The translations under genes were made by a program, and so were the position numbers. The notes beneath the pieces are model-generated. The model saw only the letters and a program-made list of their open reading frames with translations, was not told the DNA's origin and ran no database searches. Below are positions 16,835 to 27,574 of a stretch of 64,000 nt of DNA, in pieces. Positions within the stretch are counted from its first letter, which is position 1, and each line of letters begins with the position of its first letter. This DNA is from Acidobacteriota bacterium (GTDB lineage: Bacteria; Acidobacteriota; Thermoanaerobaculia; Multivoradales; Multivoraceae), in the NCBI GenBank assembly GCA_026707545.1, contig JAPOWR010000001.1:682001-746000 (forward strand). The letters run 5' to 3'.

Positions 16835-17888
16835 CGACCACCGCTAAGGCCAGTGGAGTCGCCGTACTTGGCGCCGGCGCCTGGGGTACGGCCCTCGCGG
16901 TCCATGCAGCGCGGGCGGGTTCTCCGGTTCTTCTCTGGGCCCGGTCCGCCGACTTCGGCGCCGTTCTGGCGTCGGACCGGATCAACGAGCGATACCTGCC
17001 GGGCGTCGAGCTACCGGCAGAGGTGCGGGTCACCTGGGATCTCCGCCAGGCCGCGGCGTGCGACCCGGTGCTGGTCGTCGTGCCGTCCCACGGTTTCCGG
17101 GCCGTCGTGCGATCGTTTCTTTCGGCGAGAAACGACCTCGCCGGTGCCGCGCCGCTGCCGGAACGGGTCACCTTCGTTTCCGGCGCCAAGGGCATCGAGT
17201 CGGACCACCGGGGTGGTTTCCGGCGCATGAGCGACGTCTGCCGCGAGGAGGCGCTGGCGGCCGGTACCGATGTCGATTTCGCCACGATCAGCGGGCCCTC
17301 GTTCGCGGTCGAACTGGCTGCCGAGCTCCCGACCGCCTGCGTCGTCGCGGCGGAGTCGGCGGCGGTCGGGGAGCGGCTGCAGGCGCAGCTTTCGACCGGG
17401 TCGCTGCGTCTGTACACGTCGACCGACGTCGTCGGAGTCGAGATCGCCGCCGCGGCGAAGAACGTGATCGCGATCGCGGCCGGCGTCCTGGACGGCCTGG
17501 GCTACGGTTCGAACACCCGGGCTGCGCTGATCACGCGCGGTCTTCACGAGATGATGCGACTCGGTCTGGCCTGCGGCGGCCGCCCTGCGACCTTCGCGGG
17601 CCTTGGAGGGCTTGGCGACCTCGTGCTGACTTGCACGGGCGGACTGTCGCGCAACCGGAACACCGGCGTCGAACTGGCCCGGGGCCGCACCCTCGAAGAG
17701 ATCGAAGCCGACCGCGCCGGAGTCGCCGAGGGGGTGCGCAACTCGGACGCGCTGCTGGAGCTCGCGGCGGAGAAGGAGATCGAGTTGCCGATCACGGAGC
17801 AGATGGTCGAGATCCTCTATCGGGGCAAGAAGCCGGCTGCCGCGATCCGGGATCTGATGCGGCGGCAACCCAAGGTAGAGTCCGCGCT

Positions 17889-17892
<4 letters not shown>
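16831..17892 (+). CDS. gpsA: NAD(P)-dependent glycerol-3-phosphate dehydrogenase
   Basis: Makes sn-glycerol-3-phosphate from dihydroxyacetone phosphate for phospholipids. The 353-residue product has Rossmann motif VAVLGAGAWGTALAVHAA, FATISGPSFAVE, the catalytic-lysine helix AAAKNVIAIAAGVLDGLGYG and GLGDLVLTCTGGLSRNRN. ATG overlaps plsY (ATGA) and the stop overlaps guaA (GTGA). Confidence 0.95.
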
Positions 17893-19505
<1,613 letters not shown>

Positions 19506-19548
19506 AGCCGACCGGCGGCTGAGGGGCCGCTCGGGTGCGGCGCCTGCT

Positions 19549-20598
19549 TCACTCGTCCACGATCGGCGCGATCCGGCGGGGGTTCTTGCGCAGAATCGTG
19601 GCGAGCCGCGCCTCCAGGCGGTCCTGCTGGAGCGAGACGCCCTCGCGGCCGCCCGGTGCGGCGGGAAGCCAGCCGCCCGCGATCATGCCGTGGCCGCCGC
19701 CCCGGCCCCGTCGCCCGACCAGCCGTCGCATGACCCGGGAGGCCTCGGCGCGGGGGTTCGTCGTGCGGATCGAACAGTAGATCCTGTCCTCGTAGAGGCC
19801 GCTGCACAGCGACCAGGTCCGCCCCTCCATGCGCAGCAGGAGATCGGCGATCTCGGGCACGATGTCGGGTTGGGCGACCGCCCCAAGCCGGCTCATGACC
19901 ACGGTGTCCACGCCGCGAAGGTTGGCCAGGGCCTCGCGCAGCGTCTCGAAGTAGTTGAGCGGCAGCCTCGGATTCTGGATCCGTCCCAGCAGGCGTGGGA
20001 GGGCACGGGCATTGAAGTGATCGTGGATCAGCCGGTCCGCCTCGTCCGCCCCGCGGGAGAAGTCGAGGGTCTCGCTCCGTATCGCGTAGACGATCGCGGT
20101 CGCCTCGCGGCGGGTGGCCGGAATCCCGGCCGCCAACAGGTACTCGGCGACGATCGTGGCCGCGGCGGCATAGTTGCTTCTCAGGTCGTGGAACGGCGAC
20201 GCCGAAGTTCGCTGGCGGCGCGGGTGGTGGTCGATGACCACCTCGGGCGCCAGGTCGTCCGGCAACGGGCTGTTGCCGGTCGCGGGCTGGCAGTCGACGA
20301 GAGCCACGTAACGGTAGCTCTCGGGATCGAGCCGCCTTGCCTGGCTGAACTGCATCCCCAGCGAGCGCACCATCTCCTGGTTCTCGGCCCGACCGATGAT
20401 GCCCCGATAGGCCGCCGTGACGTGGCGCCCGAACCCGGAACGGAGGACTTTCGCGAGGATGGTCGCCGCGGTCAGAGCGTCCGGATCCGGGTTGTCGTGC
20501 GTCAGGATGAGCCAGCGCCCGCGTGGATCGGTGCGTTCAACGTGGCTCTGGAACGCGGCGAAGCGGTTGCGGGCCAGCTCGCTCAGCATCCCGTTCAT
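19549..20598 (-). CDS. DHH-family phosphoesterase (NrnA-like)
   Basis: The start at 20598 (MNGMLSELARNRFAAFQ) gives 349 residues; the longer upstream frame would run through lgt. The DHH domain shows ILTHDNPDPDALTAA (metal ligands), VALVDCQPATGNS and VIDHHPRR (the DHH motif). A DHHA1 domain follows, with GGRGRGGGHGMIAGGW binding substrate. This is the architecture of oligoribonuclease/pAp phosphatases (NrnA), which finish RNA decay or degrade pAp and pApA. With a c-di-AMP phosphodiesterase (PgpH) at 29.4 kb, pApA hydrolysis is a reasonable guess. Divergent from lgt with only 25 nt between starts. Confidence 0.82.
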   Translation of the reverse strand: MNGMLSELARNRFAAFQSHVERTDPRGRWLILTHDNPDPDALTAATILAKVLRSGFGRHVTAAYRGIIGRAENQEMVRSLGMQFSQARRLDPESYRYVALVDCQPATGNSPLPDDLAPEVVIDHHPRRQRTSASPFHDLRSNYAAAATIVAEYLLAAGIPATRREATAIVYAIRSETLDFSRGADEADRLIHDHFNARALPRLLGRIQNPRLPLNYFETLREALANLRGVDTVVMSRLGAVAQPDIVPEIADLLLRMEGRTWSLCSGLYEDRIYCSIRTTNPRAEASRVMRRLVGRRGRGGGHGMIAGGWLPAAPGGREGVSLQQDRLEARLATILRKNPRRIAPIVDE

Positions 20599-20623
20599 GG
20601 TAACGGGCGTAGGATGCCCGTTG

Positions 20624-21424
20624 ATGATCTCGGAACTGTTCCGTATCGGCCCGCTCTCGGTGTCGCCCTTCGGGGTGATGCTCGTCGCCGCGCTGTTCAT
20701 CGGCAACCTGCAGTTGCGCTGGGGTCTCCGACGGACAGGTGTGGACGCCAGACGGGCGGCCGATGACGCGGCCGCGATTCTGCTTGCGGCCGCCCTCGGC
20801 GGCATCGTCGGCGGCAAGGCGTACTACGCGCTGCTCTACGGCGACTGGCATCTGCTCTACAGCCGAGCCGGTCTGGTCTGGTACGGCGGTTTCCTGGTGG
20901 GTGCGGCGGCGGTGCTGTTCGTCATTCGTCGTCGCCGGATGCCGGCCTGGCGGACGGCCGACGCCGCGGCGCCGGCGCTGGCCCTGGGCTACGGCATCGG
21001 CCGCATCGGCTGCCTTCTGGTCGGCGACGACTTCGGCGAGCCGACGGACCTTCCCTGGGGCATGACCTTTCCCGAGGGGCCGATCCCCACGACGGCAGGC
21101 GCCCTCGAACGGGAGTTCGGTGTCGATCTTCCCGCCGGCGTGGCGCCGGACGCCCTGGTCGCGGTGCATCCCACGCAGATCTACGAGACCCTGGCCGCCC
21201 TGCTCATCTTCTGGCTCGGTCGGACGCTTCTGGCGCGCGGCGTGCAGCCGGGAGGCGTCGTGCTGCCGGTGATCGGGCTGCTGTCGGTGGAACGCTTTCT
21301 GGTCGAGTTCGTGCGCGCCAAGGACGATCGGTTCGTCGGCACGCTGACCCTGGCGCAGTTGATCGCGGCCGCTCTCCTGCTTCTGGTCGCTCTCCTATGG
21401 CTACGCCGCCGCCGCGCGTCCTGA
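20624..21424 (+). CDS. lgt: Prolipoprotein diacylglyceryl transferase
   Basis: Inner-membrane enzyme adding diacylglycerol to the lipobox cysteine of prolipoproteins. ATG 20624 gives 266 residues, MISELFRIGPLSVSPFGVML, with about seven membrane helices. Conserved segments are LVWYGGFLVGA, YGIGRIGCLLVGDDFGEPTD (the Lgt signature; usual form GRIGNFINGE) and HPTQIYE. The C-terminus overlaps thiD by 28 nt in another frame. Lipoprotein clients in the window include the sulfatase, the DUF3604 protein and perhaps the serine hydrolase. Confidence 0.9.
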   Translation: MISELFRIGPLSVSPFGVMLVAALFIGNLQLRWGLRRTGVDARRAADDAAAILLAAALGGIVGGKAYYALLYGDWHLLYSRAGLVWYGGFLVGAAAVLFVIRRRRMPAWRTADAAAPALALGYGIGRIGCLLVGDDFGEPTDLPWGMTFPEGPIPTTAGALEREFGVDLPAGVAPDALVAVHPTQIYETLAALLIFWLGRTLLARGVQPGGVVLPVIGLLSVERFLVEFVRAKDDRFVGTLTLAQLIAAALLLLVALLWLRRRRAS

Positions 21425-22236
21425 CGATTGCCGGCTCCGACTCCGGGGGCTGCTCGGGAGTGCCGGCGGACCTGAGGACGTTTGCGGCCTACGGTGTTCA
21501 TGGGCTGTGCGCTTTGACGGCGGTCACGGCGCAGACGGCGGGCGAGGTGCGGGCTGTCGAACCAGTGGGGGCCCGACTGTTGCTGCGGCAACTGGAAGCG
21601 GCTGCCGAGATCGGCCTCGAGGCGATCAAGATCGGCATGCTCGCCGATGCCGGTACGGTCGAGACGGTGGCGGATTGGTTGGAGACGCTGCCGCCGACGC
21701 CCGTCGTGTTCGACCCGGTGTTCCGTTCGACATCGGGCGCGGCGCTGCTCAGGGCGGACGCTCTCCCGTTGGTCACGGAGCGACTGTTGCCGCGAACGCT
21801 GCTGGTGACACCGAACCTGTTCGAGGCCGAGAGGCTGAGCGGCATGGCGATCGGGGGGCCCAAAGACGCCCGGGCCGCTGCCCGGCGTATCGAACGGATG
21901 GGGCCGGGCGTCCTGATCACCGGCGGGCACGGCTACTCGGCGAAGGCAGGGCCGCCCTCATGCGGCAACGGCAGCGACCTGACCGATCTCCTGTTCGACG
22001 GGAATCGATTCGAGGCGTTCGTCCACCCCAGGATCCGGACTCCGTGGCGGCGCGGCACGGGCTGCACGCTGTCGGCGGCCATCGCGGCCGGCCTCGGCTG
22101 GCACATGCCGCTCGACCGGGCCGTGCGGCGGGCGGTCGCCTTCGTCGAGAGGGCGCTTAGAGGGTCGTATCCCCTTGGGCGGAAGGGTCGCTACGGGACG
22201 CTCGACCCGATGGCGGGGCGTCGGGGCCGCGGCTGA
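21397..22236 (+). CDS. thiD: Hydroxymethylpyrimidine / phosphomethylpyrimidine kinase
   Basis: Ribokinase-fold kinase that phosphorylates HMP and HMP-P for thiamine synthesis. The 279-residue product has LTIAGSDSGGCSGVPADLRTF (split here: canonical GGAGIQADLKTF), KIGMLADAGTVETVADWL, DPVFRSTSGAALL, LVTPNLFEAERL and the anion hole RRGTGCTLSAAIAAGLG. Two departures are notable: Cys/Ser replace Ala/Gly in the first loop and Val-Pro replaces Ile-Gln, so substrate preference could differ. The start overlaps lgt by 28 nt. Confidence 0.85.
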   Translation: MATPPPRVLTIAGSDSGGCSGVPADLRTFAAYGVHGLCALTAVTAQTAGEVRAVEPVGARLLLRQLEAAAEIGLEAIKIGMLADAGTVETVADWLETLPPTPVVFDPVFRSTSGAALLRADALPLVTERLLPRTLLVTPNLFEAERLSGMAIGGPKDARAAARRIERMGPGVLITGGHGYSAKAGPPSCGNGSDLTDLLFDGNRFEAFVHPRIRTPWRRGTGCTLSAAIAAGLGWHMPLDRAVRRAVAFVERALRGSYPLGRKGRYGTLDPMAGRRGRG

Positions 22237-22276
22237 AGCTGCGGTGTTCTTGCCGCGGTCCGGGCGGTTGATCGCC

Positions 22277-22282
22277 TATAAT
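22277..22282 (+). promoter_or_regulatory. TATAAT -10-like box just upstream of the VWFA gene
   Basis: A perfect TATAAT sits 9 nt before the ATG at 22292. Initiation 6-8 nt downstream would give an almost leaderless transcript. The nearest -35-like sequence, TTGCCG at 22250-22255, is 21 nt away, longer than ideal, so the promoter is only suggested. Confidence 0.35.
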
Positions 22283-22291
22283 GGGCGGCCG

Positions 22292-24064
22292 ATGGTTCGG
22301 TTGTTCCGTCAAGCGCCGGTTTCGCACGCCGCATACCTGATCGCCGGGTTGCTGCTGATCGGTGCGGTCGCGGCAGTTGCCCAGGAGGGGCCCTCCGAGA
22401 CGCCTCGCGCCGTCTTCGAGGAGTCCGTTCACGTCAAGGTCGTCAACGTCCAGGTCTTCGTCCGGGACAAGGACGGGAATCCCGTGACCGGCCTGACCAG
22501 GGACGACTTCATCCTGAGGGAGGACAAGGATCCGGTCACGATCACGAACTTCTACGAGATCGAGGATCGCGTCAAGGTGAGCGACGTGCCGGGCCTGGTG
22601 CCGGAAGACCCCGAGATCCGTTTCGTGGATCGGCCGGGACTCGAGAGGCGGCGGCAGATCGTGCCTGAGGACGAACGACTCAATCTCGTGATCTACATCG
22701 ATCACATGAACATCCGGCCCCAGAACCGGAACCGCGTGTTCCGGTACGTGCGCGAGTTCCTGCGCAAGGACGTGACGCGGGACGACCGGGTCATGCTCCT
22801 CAGTTACAACCGCTCGGTGAAGGTCGAGCGGGACTTCACGAGCGATCCGCAGTTGATCGCGAACGCGCTCTACGACCTCGAGAAGCACACCGGCGGCCGG
22901 ACGCAGTGGGACTCGGACCGGGCGGACATCATTCGGGACATCGGCGAGGAGGACCGCTTCTACGAGTATGTCCAGGGTCGCGTCCGGATCTACTCGCAAT
23001 CGATCTACAACGACATGCAGTTCACTCTGGACGGGCTGAAGGACACCGTCATCTCGCTGGCCGGGCTGCCCGGCCGCAAGGCCTTCATGTACGTCTCCGA
23101 CGGTCTGCCGATGAGGGCCGGCGCGGACCTCTGGGAGGCACTCGATCAACGCGGCCGGGCGGTCGACTCCCTCAGCTACAACCAGAACTCGTACCTGGAT
23201 TCACTCCAGTACGACTCGAGCCGGCGCTTCAGCGACCTGGTCGACACTGCGAACGCGAACGAAGTGTCCTTCTACACGATCGTCGCAGCCGGGCCGATGG
23301 GCATCAACTCGCGGGACGCGTCGATGCAGGGCATGGCGTTCACCTCGAATATCGACTCGGTGGCCCGCGACAATGTGCACTCGTCAGTCATGTACATGGC
23401 CGATGAGACCGGCGGCCAGTACATCGTGAACACGAACAACTTCCGGGACGGTCTGAACCGGATCGCCCTCGACTTCACGAGCTACTACTCGCTCGGCTTC
23501 CAGCCCGGTCACGCGGGTACCGGCCGGAAGTACAAGCTGCACGTGGAGTTGACGCCGGAGGCGAAGCGCCGGCTCGGGTTGAAGCGGGACCGGTACGTGA
23601 GGCATCGCCTGAGCTATCGCGACAAGTCGATCGATACCGAGATGACCGAGGGGACGCTGGCGGCGCTCAAGCTGGGTTACGAGAAGAACGACCTGGACAT
23701 CTCCCTCGTCAAGCGGGAGGAGATCCGGCGCGAGGAGCAGGGGCTCTACACGGTCCACGTCGATGTACGGGTTCCGATCGGCGAGATGACGCTCGTCCCG
23801 GTGGGGACGGTTGGGGATCATCTGCTGCGGGCGCGGGTGTGGGTGCAGGCCCTGGCGTCGAACGGCGACATCTCGCCTCCCCAGGTCGAGCCGTTCGAGC
23901 TCACGATCCCGCCCGAGGATCTGGAGCGCGCGAAGGAGAGCTACTACACGTACACCCTGCCGTTGATCATGAAGGAGGGCGATCAGCGCCTGACGATCGC
24001 GGTGAGGGATGAAGTGGCCGGCCAGACTGCCTTCATCACCCGAACCCTGCGGGTCGGCGCCTGA
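22292..24064 (+). CDS. VWFA-related protein (Acidobacteriota type), secreted
   Basis: ATG 22292 gives 590 residues with a signal peptide (LIAGLLLIGAVAAVAQ). The domain start VNVQVFVRDKDGNPVTGLTR is followed by DDFILREDKDPVTITNFYEI, the hallmark of the VWFA-related family expanded in Acidobacteriota. A von Willebrand A-like core spans about residues 120-400. The metal site is degenerate: the first strand reads LVIYIDHMN, with no DxSxS. A beta-rich C-terminal domain follows. It probably mediates protein contact outside the inner membrane; no specific role is known. Likely transcribed from its own promoter. Confidence 0.8.
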   Translation: MVRLFRQAPVSHAAYLIAGLLLIGAVAAVAQEGPSETPRAVFEESVHVKVVNVQVFVRDKDGNPVTGLTRDDFILREDKDPVTITNFYEIEDRVKVSDVPGLVPEDPEIRFVDRPGLERRRQIVPEDERLNLVIYIDHMNIRPQNRNRVFRYVREFLRKDVTRDDRVMLLSYNRSVKVERDFTSDPQLIANALYDLEKHTGGRTQWDSDRADIIRDIGEEDRFYEYVQGRVRIYSQSIYNDMQFTLDGLKDTVISLAGLPGRKAFMYVSDGLPMRAGADLWEALDQRGRAVDSLSYNQNSYLDSLQYDSSRRFSDLVDTANANEVSFYTIVAAGPMGINSRDASMQGMAFTSNIDSVARDNVHSSVMYMADETGGQYIVNTNNFRDGLNRIALDFTSYYSLGFQPGHAGTGRKYKLHVELTPEAKRRLGLKRDRYVRHRLSYRDKSIDTEMTEGTLAALKLGYEKNDLDISLVKREEIRREEQGLYTVHVDVRVPIGEMTLVPVGTVGDHLLRARVWVQALASNGDISPPQVEPFELTIPPEDLERAKESYYTYTLPLIMKEGDQRLTIAVRDEVAGQTAFITRTLRVGA

Positions 24065-24154
24065 CCACCGCCTGACCGGAGCGTTGCAGGTAGGCTCGCC
24101 GAGCCGCCTGGAGGCCGAGTCCCTGGAGGTGGAGGCCCGGGAGGTCGAGTTACT

Positions 24155-24622
24155 GTGAAGACCACGAAGATCGTCGAGTCGTTGAGCACCCTGAGCGGGT
24201 TGGGGGGTGCGCTGGCGCGCTCGGGCGCGGCGCTACTCGAAGCCGAAGTCGACCAGCTGCGCTTCGACCTGGCGCAGAACTGGCGTCGTTTTCTGGTGGT
24301 CGTTCTGCTGGCGTCACTGGTGTTCGGCATCGTGTTCTGGTCGCTCGGCGCGCTTCTGTTCGCGGCCGGAGCCGGCCTGGCGAATGTGCTGCCGCTCTGG
24401 GCGGCCGCGCTGACGGTCGCGCTGGGCCTGCTGGCGCTGGCGCTGATCCTGTTCTGGCTCGTCCGTGTTCGGGCGCGTCGTCTGGAGTCGCCCATGGGTA
24501 CGGTGAAGCGCCGCGTCGGCAGTCACCTGGCGTTCTGGCAGAGCGTTCTAAACGAGGCAGCGGAGCGTGCCGAAGCGGATTCGGATCGGACTCCTGACGA
24601 GCCGTCGGGAGGCGGATCGTGA
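24155..24622 (+). CDS. Phage-holin-superfamily-like membrane protein
   Basis: 155 residues. An amphipathic N-terminal segment (about 1-48) carries the SGAALLEAEVDQLRFDL helix typical of the putative Actinobacterial holin-X/DUF1469 family. Two strong membrane helices follow (about 49-70 and 78-105) with a charged C-terminal tail. GTG 24155 follows GGGAGG. Despite the family name these proteins are chromosomal and usually unrelated to phage lysis. It overlaps the next gene by 4 nt. Confidence 0.6.
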   Translation: MKTTKIVESLSTLSGLGGALARSGAALLEAEVDQLRFDLAQNWRRFLVVVLLASLVFGIVFWSLGALLFAAGAGLANVLPLWAAALTVALGLLALALILFWLVRVRARRLESPMGTVKRRVGSHLAFWQSVLNEAAERAEADSDRTPDEPSGGGS

Positions 24623-24837
24623 GCCGCAGGTCGGAGGCCCGCAGGCGGGCCGCGGTGCTGGCCCGTCGGCGCGACGACACGAGGGAGGCCCTGGAACAGG
24701 TCCGCGGCGCCCTGGGCGATGTGGGCGGGACCGACTTGCGCGGAGCCCGCCCGGGGAAGGCCTGGGTGTTGCCCATCGCCGCCGGTGCGGTGGGGATCGC
24801 GATCGCGTGGTCGCTAAGGCGCTTCAGAAACAGGTGA
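24619..24837 (+). CDS. Small membrane protein, unknown function
   Basis: 72 residues: a highly basic N-terminus (SRRSEARRRAAVLARRRDD), a short helix (TREALEQVRGAL), then one C-terminal membrane helix (VLPIAAGAVGIAIAWSL) ending RRFRNR. GTG overlaps the previous stop and its own stop overlaps the next GTG, so it is coupled into the operon and very likely real. I do not recognise a function. The layout resembles tail-anchored ElaB/YqjD-type or DUF3618 proteins, and it may act with the holin-like protein upstream. Confidence 0.6.
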   Translation: MSRRSEARRRAAVLARRRDDTREALEQVRGALGDVGGTDLRGARPGKAWVLPIAAGAVGIAIAWSLRRFRNR

Positions 24838-25541
24838 GGACCCGGCGGCTGCTGCTTTTCGCGAAGGAGCCTGCGCCCGGTGACGTGAAGACCCGGTTGA
24901 TCGCTGACGGTGGTCTTAGTGCCGGTCAGGCCGCTTCTCTCCACGCCGCCCTGGTTTCGGACCTGAGCGCGCGGCTCGCGGCAGGCCCCTGGGAGCTCGT
25001 CCTCATGTGGTCGCTCTCGCGGGGAGACGAACCGCCGAATGACCTGGCGCCCGACGGCGTACCCTGGCGGCGTCAGCGGGGTGTTGACCTGGGCGAGCGA
25101 CTCTACCGAGGGCTCAAGTGGGCGGTTTCCGGCGCCGGATACGCGGCGGCGGTCGGCAGCGATCACCCGGACCTCGACAGCCAGCGCGTCGAGACGGCGT
25201 TCGATCTCCTTGCCCGCGGGCACGACGCGGTCCTCGGTCCGGCTCGGGACGGGGGCTACTACATGGTCGCTCTGCGGCGGGAGGCTTTGCATCGCCGGCT
25301 GTTCGATGGGCTGGCCTGGAGCACGTCGTCGGTGCTTGCCGACACCCTTTCGCGTTGCCGGGAGCTGGAGCTGGATGTGGCGCTCCTGCCGGAAGGACGT
25401 GATCTCGACACGGTGGACGATCTGGCCCGATTCCGTGAGGCTTTGAAGCGTCGGCCCGAGTTGCGGTCTCTCTGTCCGCGAACGACCGAGGTGGTCGCGT
25501 CCTGGTCCCGAAGGCCGCATGCCGCCGGGAGCGACGGATGA
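24834..25541 (+). CDS. DUF2064 / TIGR04282-family glycosyltransferase
   Basis: GTG 24834 (GTGA overlap) gives 235 residues. LLLFAKEPAPGDVKTRLI is the nucleotide-binding start of the GT-A-like DUF2064 family. AVGSDHPDLDSQRVETAF and VLGPARDGGYYMVALRR follow, and DLDTVDDL near the C-terminus is also typical. Members are annotated as glycosyltransferases, some in arsenosugar synthesis, but no arsenic genes are here. Substrate unknown. Confidence 0.78.
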   Translation: MRTRRLLLFAKEPAPGDVKTRLIADGGLSAGQAASLHAALVSDLSARLAAGPWELVLMWSLSRGDEPPNDLAPDGVPWRRQRGVDLGERLYRGLKWAVSGAGYAAAVGSDHPDLDSQRVETAFDLLARGHDAVLGPARDGGYYMVALRREALHRRLFDGLAWSTSSVLADTLSRCRELELDVALLPEGRDLDTVDDLARFREALKRRPELRSLCPRTTEVVASWSRRPHAAGSDG

Positions 25542-27091
25542 GGGTCGTCACCAACGACGAGATGCGGTCCGTCGAAGCCGCGGCGATCGACGATCTGGGC
25601 GTGCCGGCGCTGGTCCTGATGGAGAACGCGGCCCGCGCCACCGCCGACGCCATTGCGGAGTGCTATCCGGACGCGCGCCGTGTCGCCATCGCGTGTGGCC
25701 GGGGCAACAACGGCGGCGACGGTCTCGCCCTGCTGCGAGATCTGACGACCCGGGGATACGACGCGACCGCCTTCATCGCAGGCTCGCTCGACCGGCTCAG
25801 CCTCGAGGCGACGCAGCAGTTCGTGTCCTGCGAGCAGCTCGGGCTCTCGCCCGCGGCGGTTCCCGAACCCGCCGGTTGCGACGCGCTGGACGCCGAGTTC
25901 GACCTCTGGGTCGACGCGCTGCTCGGAACGGGGTTGAACCGTCCGGTTGAAGGACCGGTGGCCCTCTGGGTCGATTGGCTGTGCAACCGCCGGGGCGACG
26001 TTCCGCTGGTCTCGGTCGATCTGCCGACCGGGCTCGACGCTTCGACGGCGCTGCCGCCGGGCCCTCATCTGATCGCCGATCTGACCGTGGCTCTCGGCTT
26101 TCCCAAGGTGGCGAACGTGCTGGCACCCGCGTCGGACGCCGGCGGCCGCCTTCGGATCGGCGATCTCGGCGTGCCGCTCCCCGAACCACCGCCCGGGCCG
26201 GATGCGCTCTATCGGTCCCGGCGTCAGGACCTGGTGGGCCGTCTCAGAGCCCGCCCGAGGGAAGCGCACAAGGGGTCGTTCGGTCACGTCGTCGTTGCCG
26301 GGGGATCGAGCGGCTACAGCGGAGCCGTCGTCCTGGCGGCGCGGGCCGCTGTCCGGGGCGGCGCGGGCCTGGTGACGGCGGCCGTGCCCGAGCACCTGGT
26401 TGATGTAGTCGATGCCGGTTCGATCGAGTCGATGACCCTGGGCCTGCCCTCGGAAGGCGGAGGCTGGTCTCGAAACGCCGTGGAGCCGCTGCTGCGGGCC
26501 GTCATCGGGCGGGCTTCACCCGGCGCGCTGGCGCTGGGTCCGGGCCTCGGCCTGACGGACGATGCGCGGGTGCTCGCCCGCCAGGTGCTGGCCAGGAGTA
26601 CTTCGCCCGTCGTGCTCGATGCGGACGGCATCTCCGCTTTCGCCGGCGACGCGCGGGCGTTGCGGGCGCGCGACGCCGATCTGGTGATCACGCCACATCC
26701 GGGCGAACTGGCGCGCCTGCTGGGCGTCGCGACCGATTCCGTCGTCAGTGATCGCTGGGGGCACGCTCGGCGGGCCGCGCGGGAGACCGGAGCGGTGGTC
26801 GTCCTCAAGGGCCGTCAGACGCTGATCTCGGACCCCGCCCTCGGTACGTGGGTGAACCCGACGGGCAATCCGGGGATGGCCTCGGGAGGAAGCGGCGACG
26901 TGCTGACCGGCGTGATCGCGGCGCTCCTGGCTCAGGGGCTGGAACCGCCGTCCGCGGCGAGGATGGGCGTCTACGTCCACGGCCTCGCGGGTGATCTGGC
27001 GGCCGCGACCTGGGGTGAGACGTCGATGGCCGCTTCCGACCTGGTCGACGAACTGGGTCCGGCGTTCAAGTCGCTGTCCGGCTCGGGATGA
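25538..27091 (+). CDS. nnr: Bifunctional NAD(P)H-hydrate epimerase / ADP-dependent dehydratase
   Basis: Repairs damaged NADHX/NADPHX. The 517-residue product fuses the YjeF_N epimerase (residues ~1-215; CGRGNNGGDGLALLRDL, DALLGTGLNRPVEGPV, VDLPTGLDASTA) to the ribokinase-like dehydratase. The latter (~225-515) shows GSSGYSGAVVLAARAAVRGG, ITPHPGELARLLG and GSGDVLTGVIAALLAQG. ATG overlaps the previous stop and the stop overlaps tsaE. nnr-tsaE adjacency is widespread. Confidence 0.94.
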   Translation: MRVVTNDEMRSVEAAAIDDLGVPALVLMENAARATADAIAECYPDARRVAIACGRGNNGGDGLALLRDLTTRGYDATAFIAGSLDRLSLEATQQFVSCEQLGLSPAAVPEPAGCDALDAEFDLWVDALLGTGLNRPVEGPVALWVDWLCNRRGDVPLVSVDLPTGLDASTALPPGPHLIADLTVALGFPKVANVLAPASDAGGRLRIGDLGVPLPEPPPGPDALYRSRRQDLVGRLRARPREAHKGSFGHVVVAGGSSGYSGAVVLAARAAVRGGAGLVTAAVPEHLVDVVDAGSIESMTLGLPSEGGGWSRNAVEPLLRAVIGRASPGALALGPGLGLTDDARVLARQVLARSTSPVVLDADGISAFAGDARALRARDADLVITPHPGELARLLGVATDSVVSDRWGHARRAARETGAVVVLKGRQTLISDPALGTWVNPTGNPGMASGGSGDVLTGVIAALLAQGLEPPSAARMGVYVHGLAGDLAAATWGETSMAASDLVDELGPAFKSLSGSG

Positions 27092-27534
27092 TCGTTCGCA
27101 CCGGAAGCGCCGGAGAAACCCGGAGATTCGGGATCGAGCTCGCCGAACGGCTGCGGCCGGACGGCACGGCCCTTCTCTTCGGCGACCTGGGTTCCGGCAA
27201 GACGGTTCTGACCCAGGGCATTGCCGAGGGTCTGGGCCTCGATGCGGGGTTCGTCCAGTCGCCGACCTTCACCCTGATTCACGAGTACGACCGCGGCCCG
27301 GTGCGGCTGGTCCACGTCGATCTCTACCGACTGCAGCCGGAAGAGGTCGAGGGGATCGGGTTGGACGAGGTCCTGGCCGGGGACGGCGTCAAGGTCGTCG
27401 AGTGGGCCGACCGCCTGCCGTACCGTGTAGCGGCGACGGAAGTGTGGCTGGAGGTGGGTCGGAAACCGGGAGAGCGAACCATCGAAGTCGCCTGGGACCG
27501 TTGTAGAGTGCCGCACCTGAACGAAGGCGGCTGA
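27088..27534 (+). CDS. tsaE: tRNA threonylcarbamoyladenosine biosynthesis protein TsaE
   Basis: ATPase needed for t6A37 modification of ANN-decoding tRNAs, acting with TsaB/C/D (not in this window). The 148-residue product has Walker A GDLGSGKTVLTQGIAEGL, FVQSPTFTLIHEY, the conserved HVDLYRL and a C-terminal VVEWADRLP. ATG overlaps nnr (ATGA). Confidence 0.94.
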   Translation: MIVRTGSAGETRRFGIELAERLRPDGTALLFGDLGSGKTVLTQGIAEGLGLDAGFVQSPTFTLIHEYDRGPVRLVHVDLYRLQPEEVEGIGLDEVLAGDGVKVVEWADRLPYRVAATEVWLEVGRKPGERTIEVAWDRCRVPHLNEGG

Positions 27535-27574
27535 TTCGGCCGCGCACCACCCACGAGGAGCGAGAAGAGAGTCG

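Noticed and set aside
24155..24622. Holin-like gene as a sign of prophage
   Set aside because: The family is widespread on chromosomes and it sits in a housekeeping operon without other phage genes.
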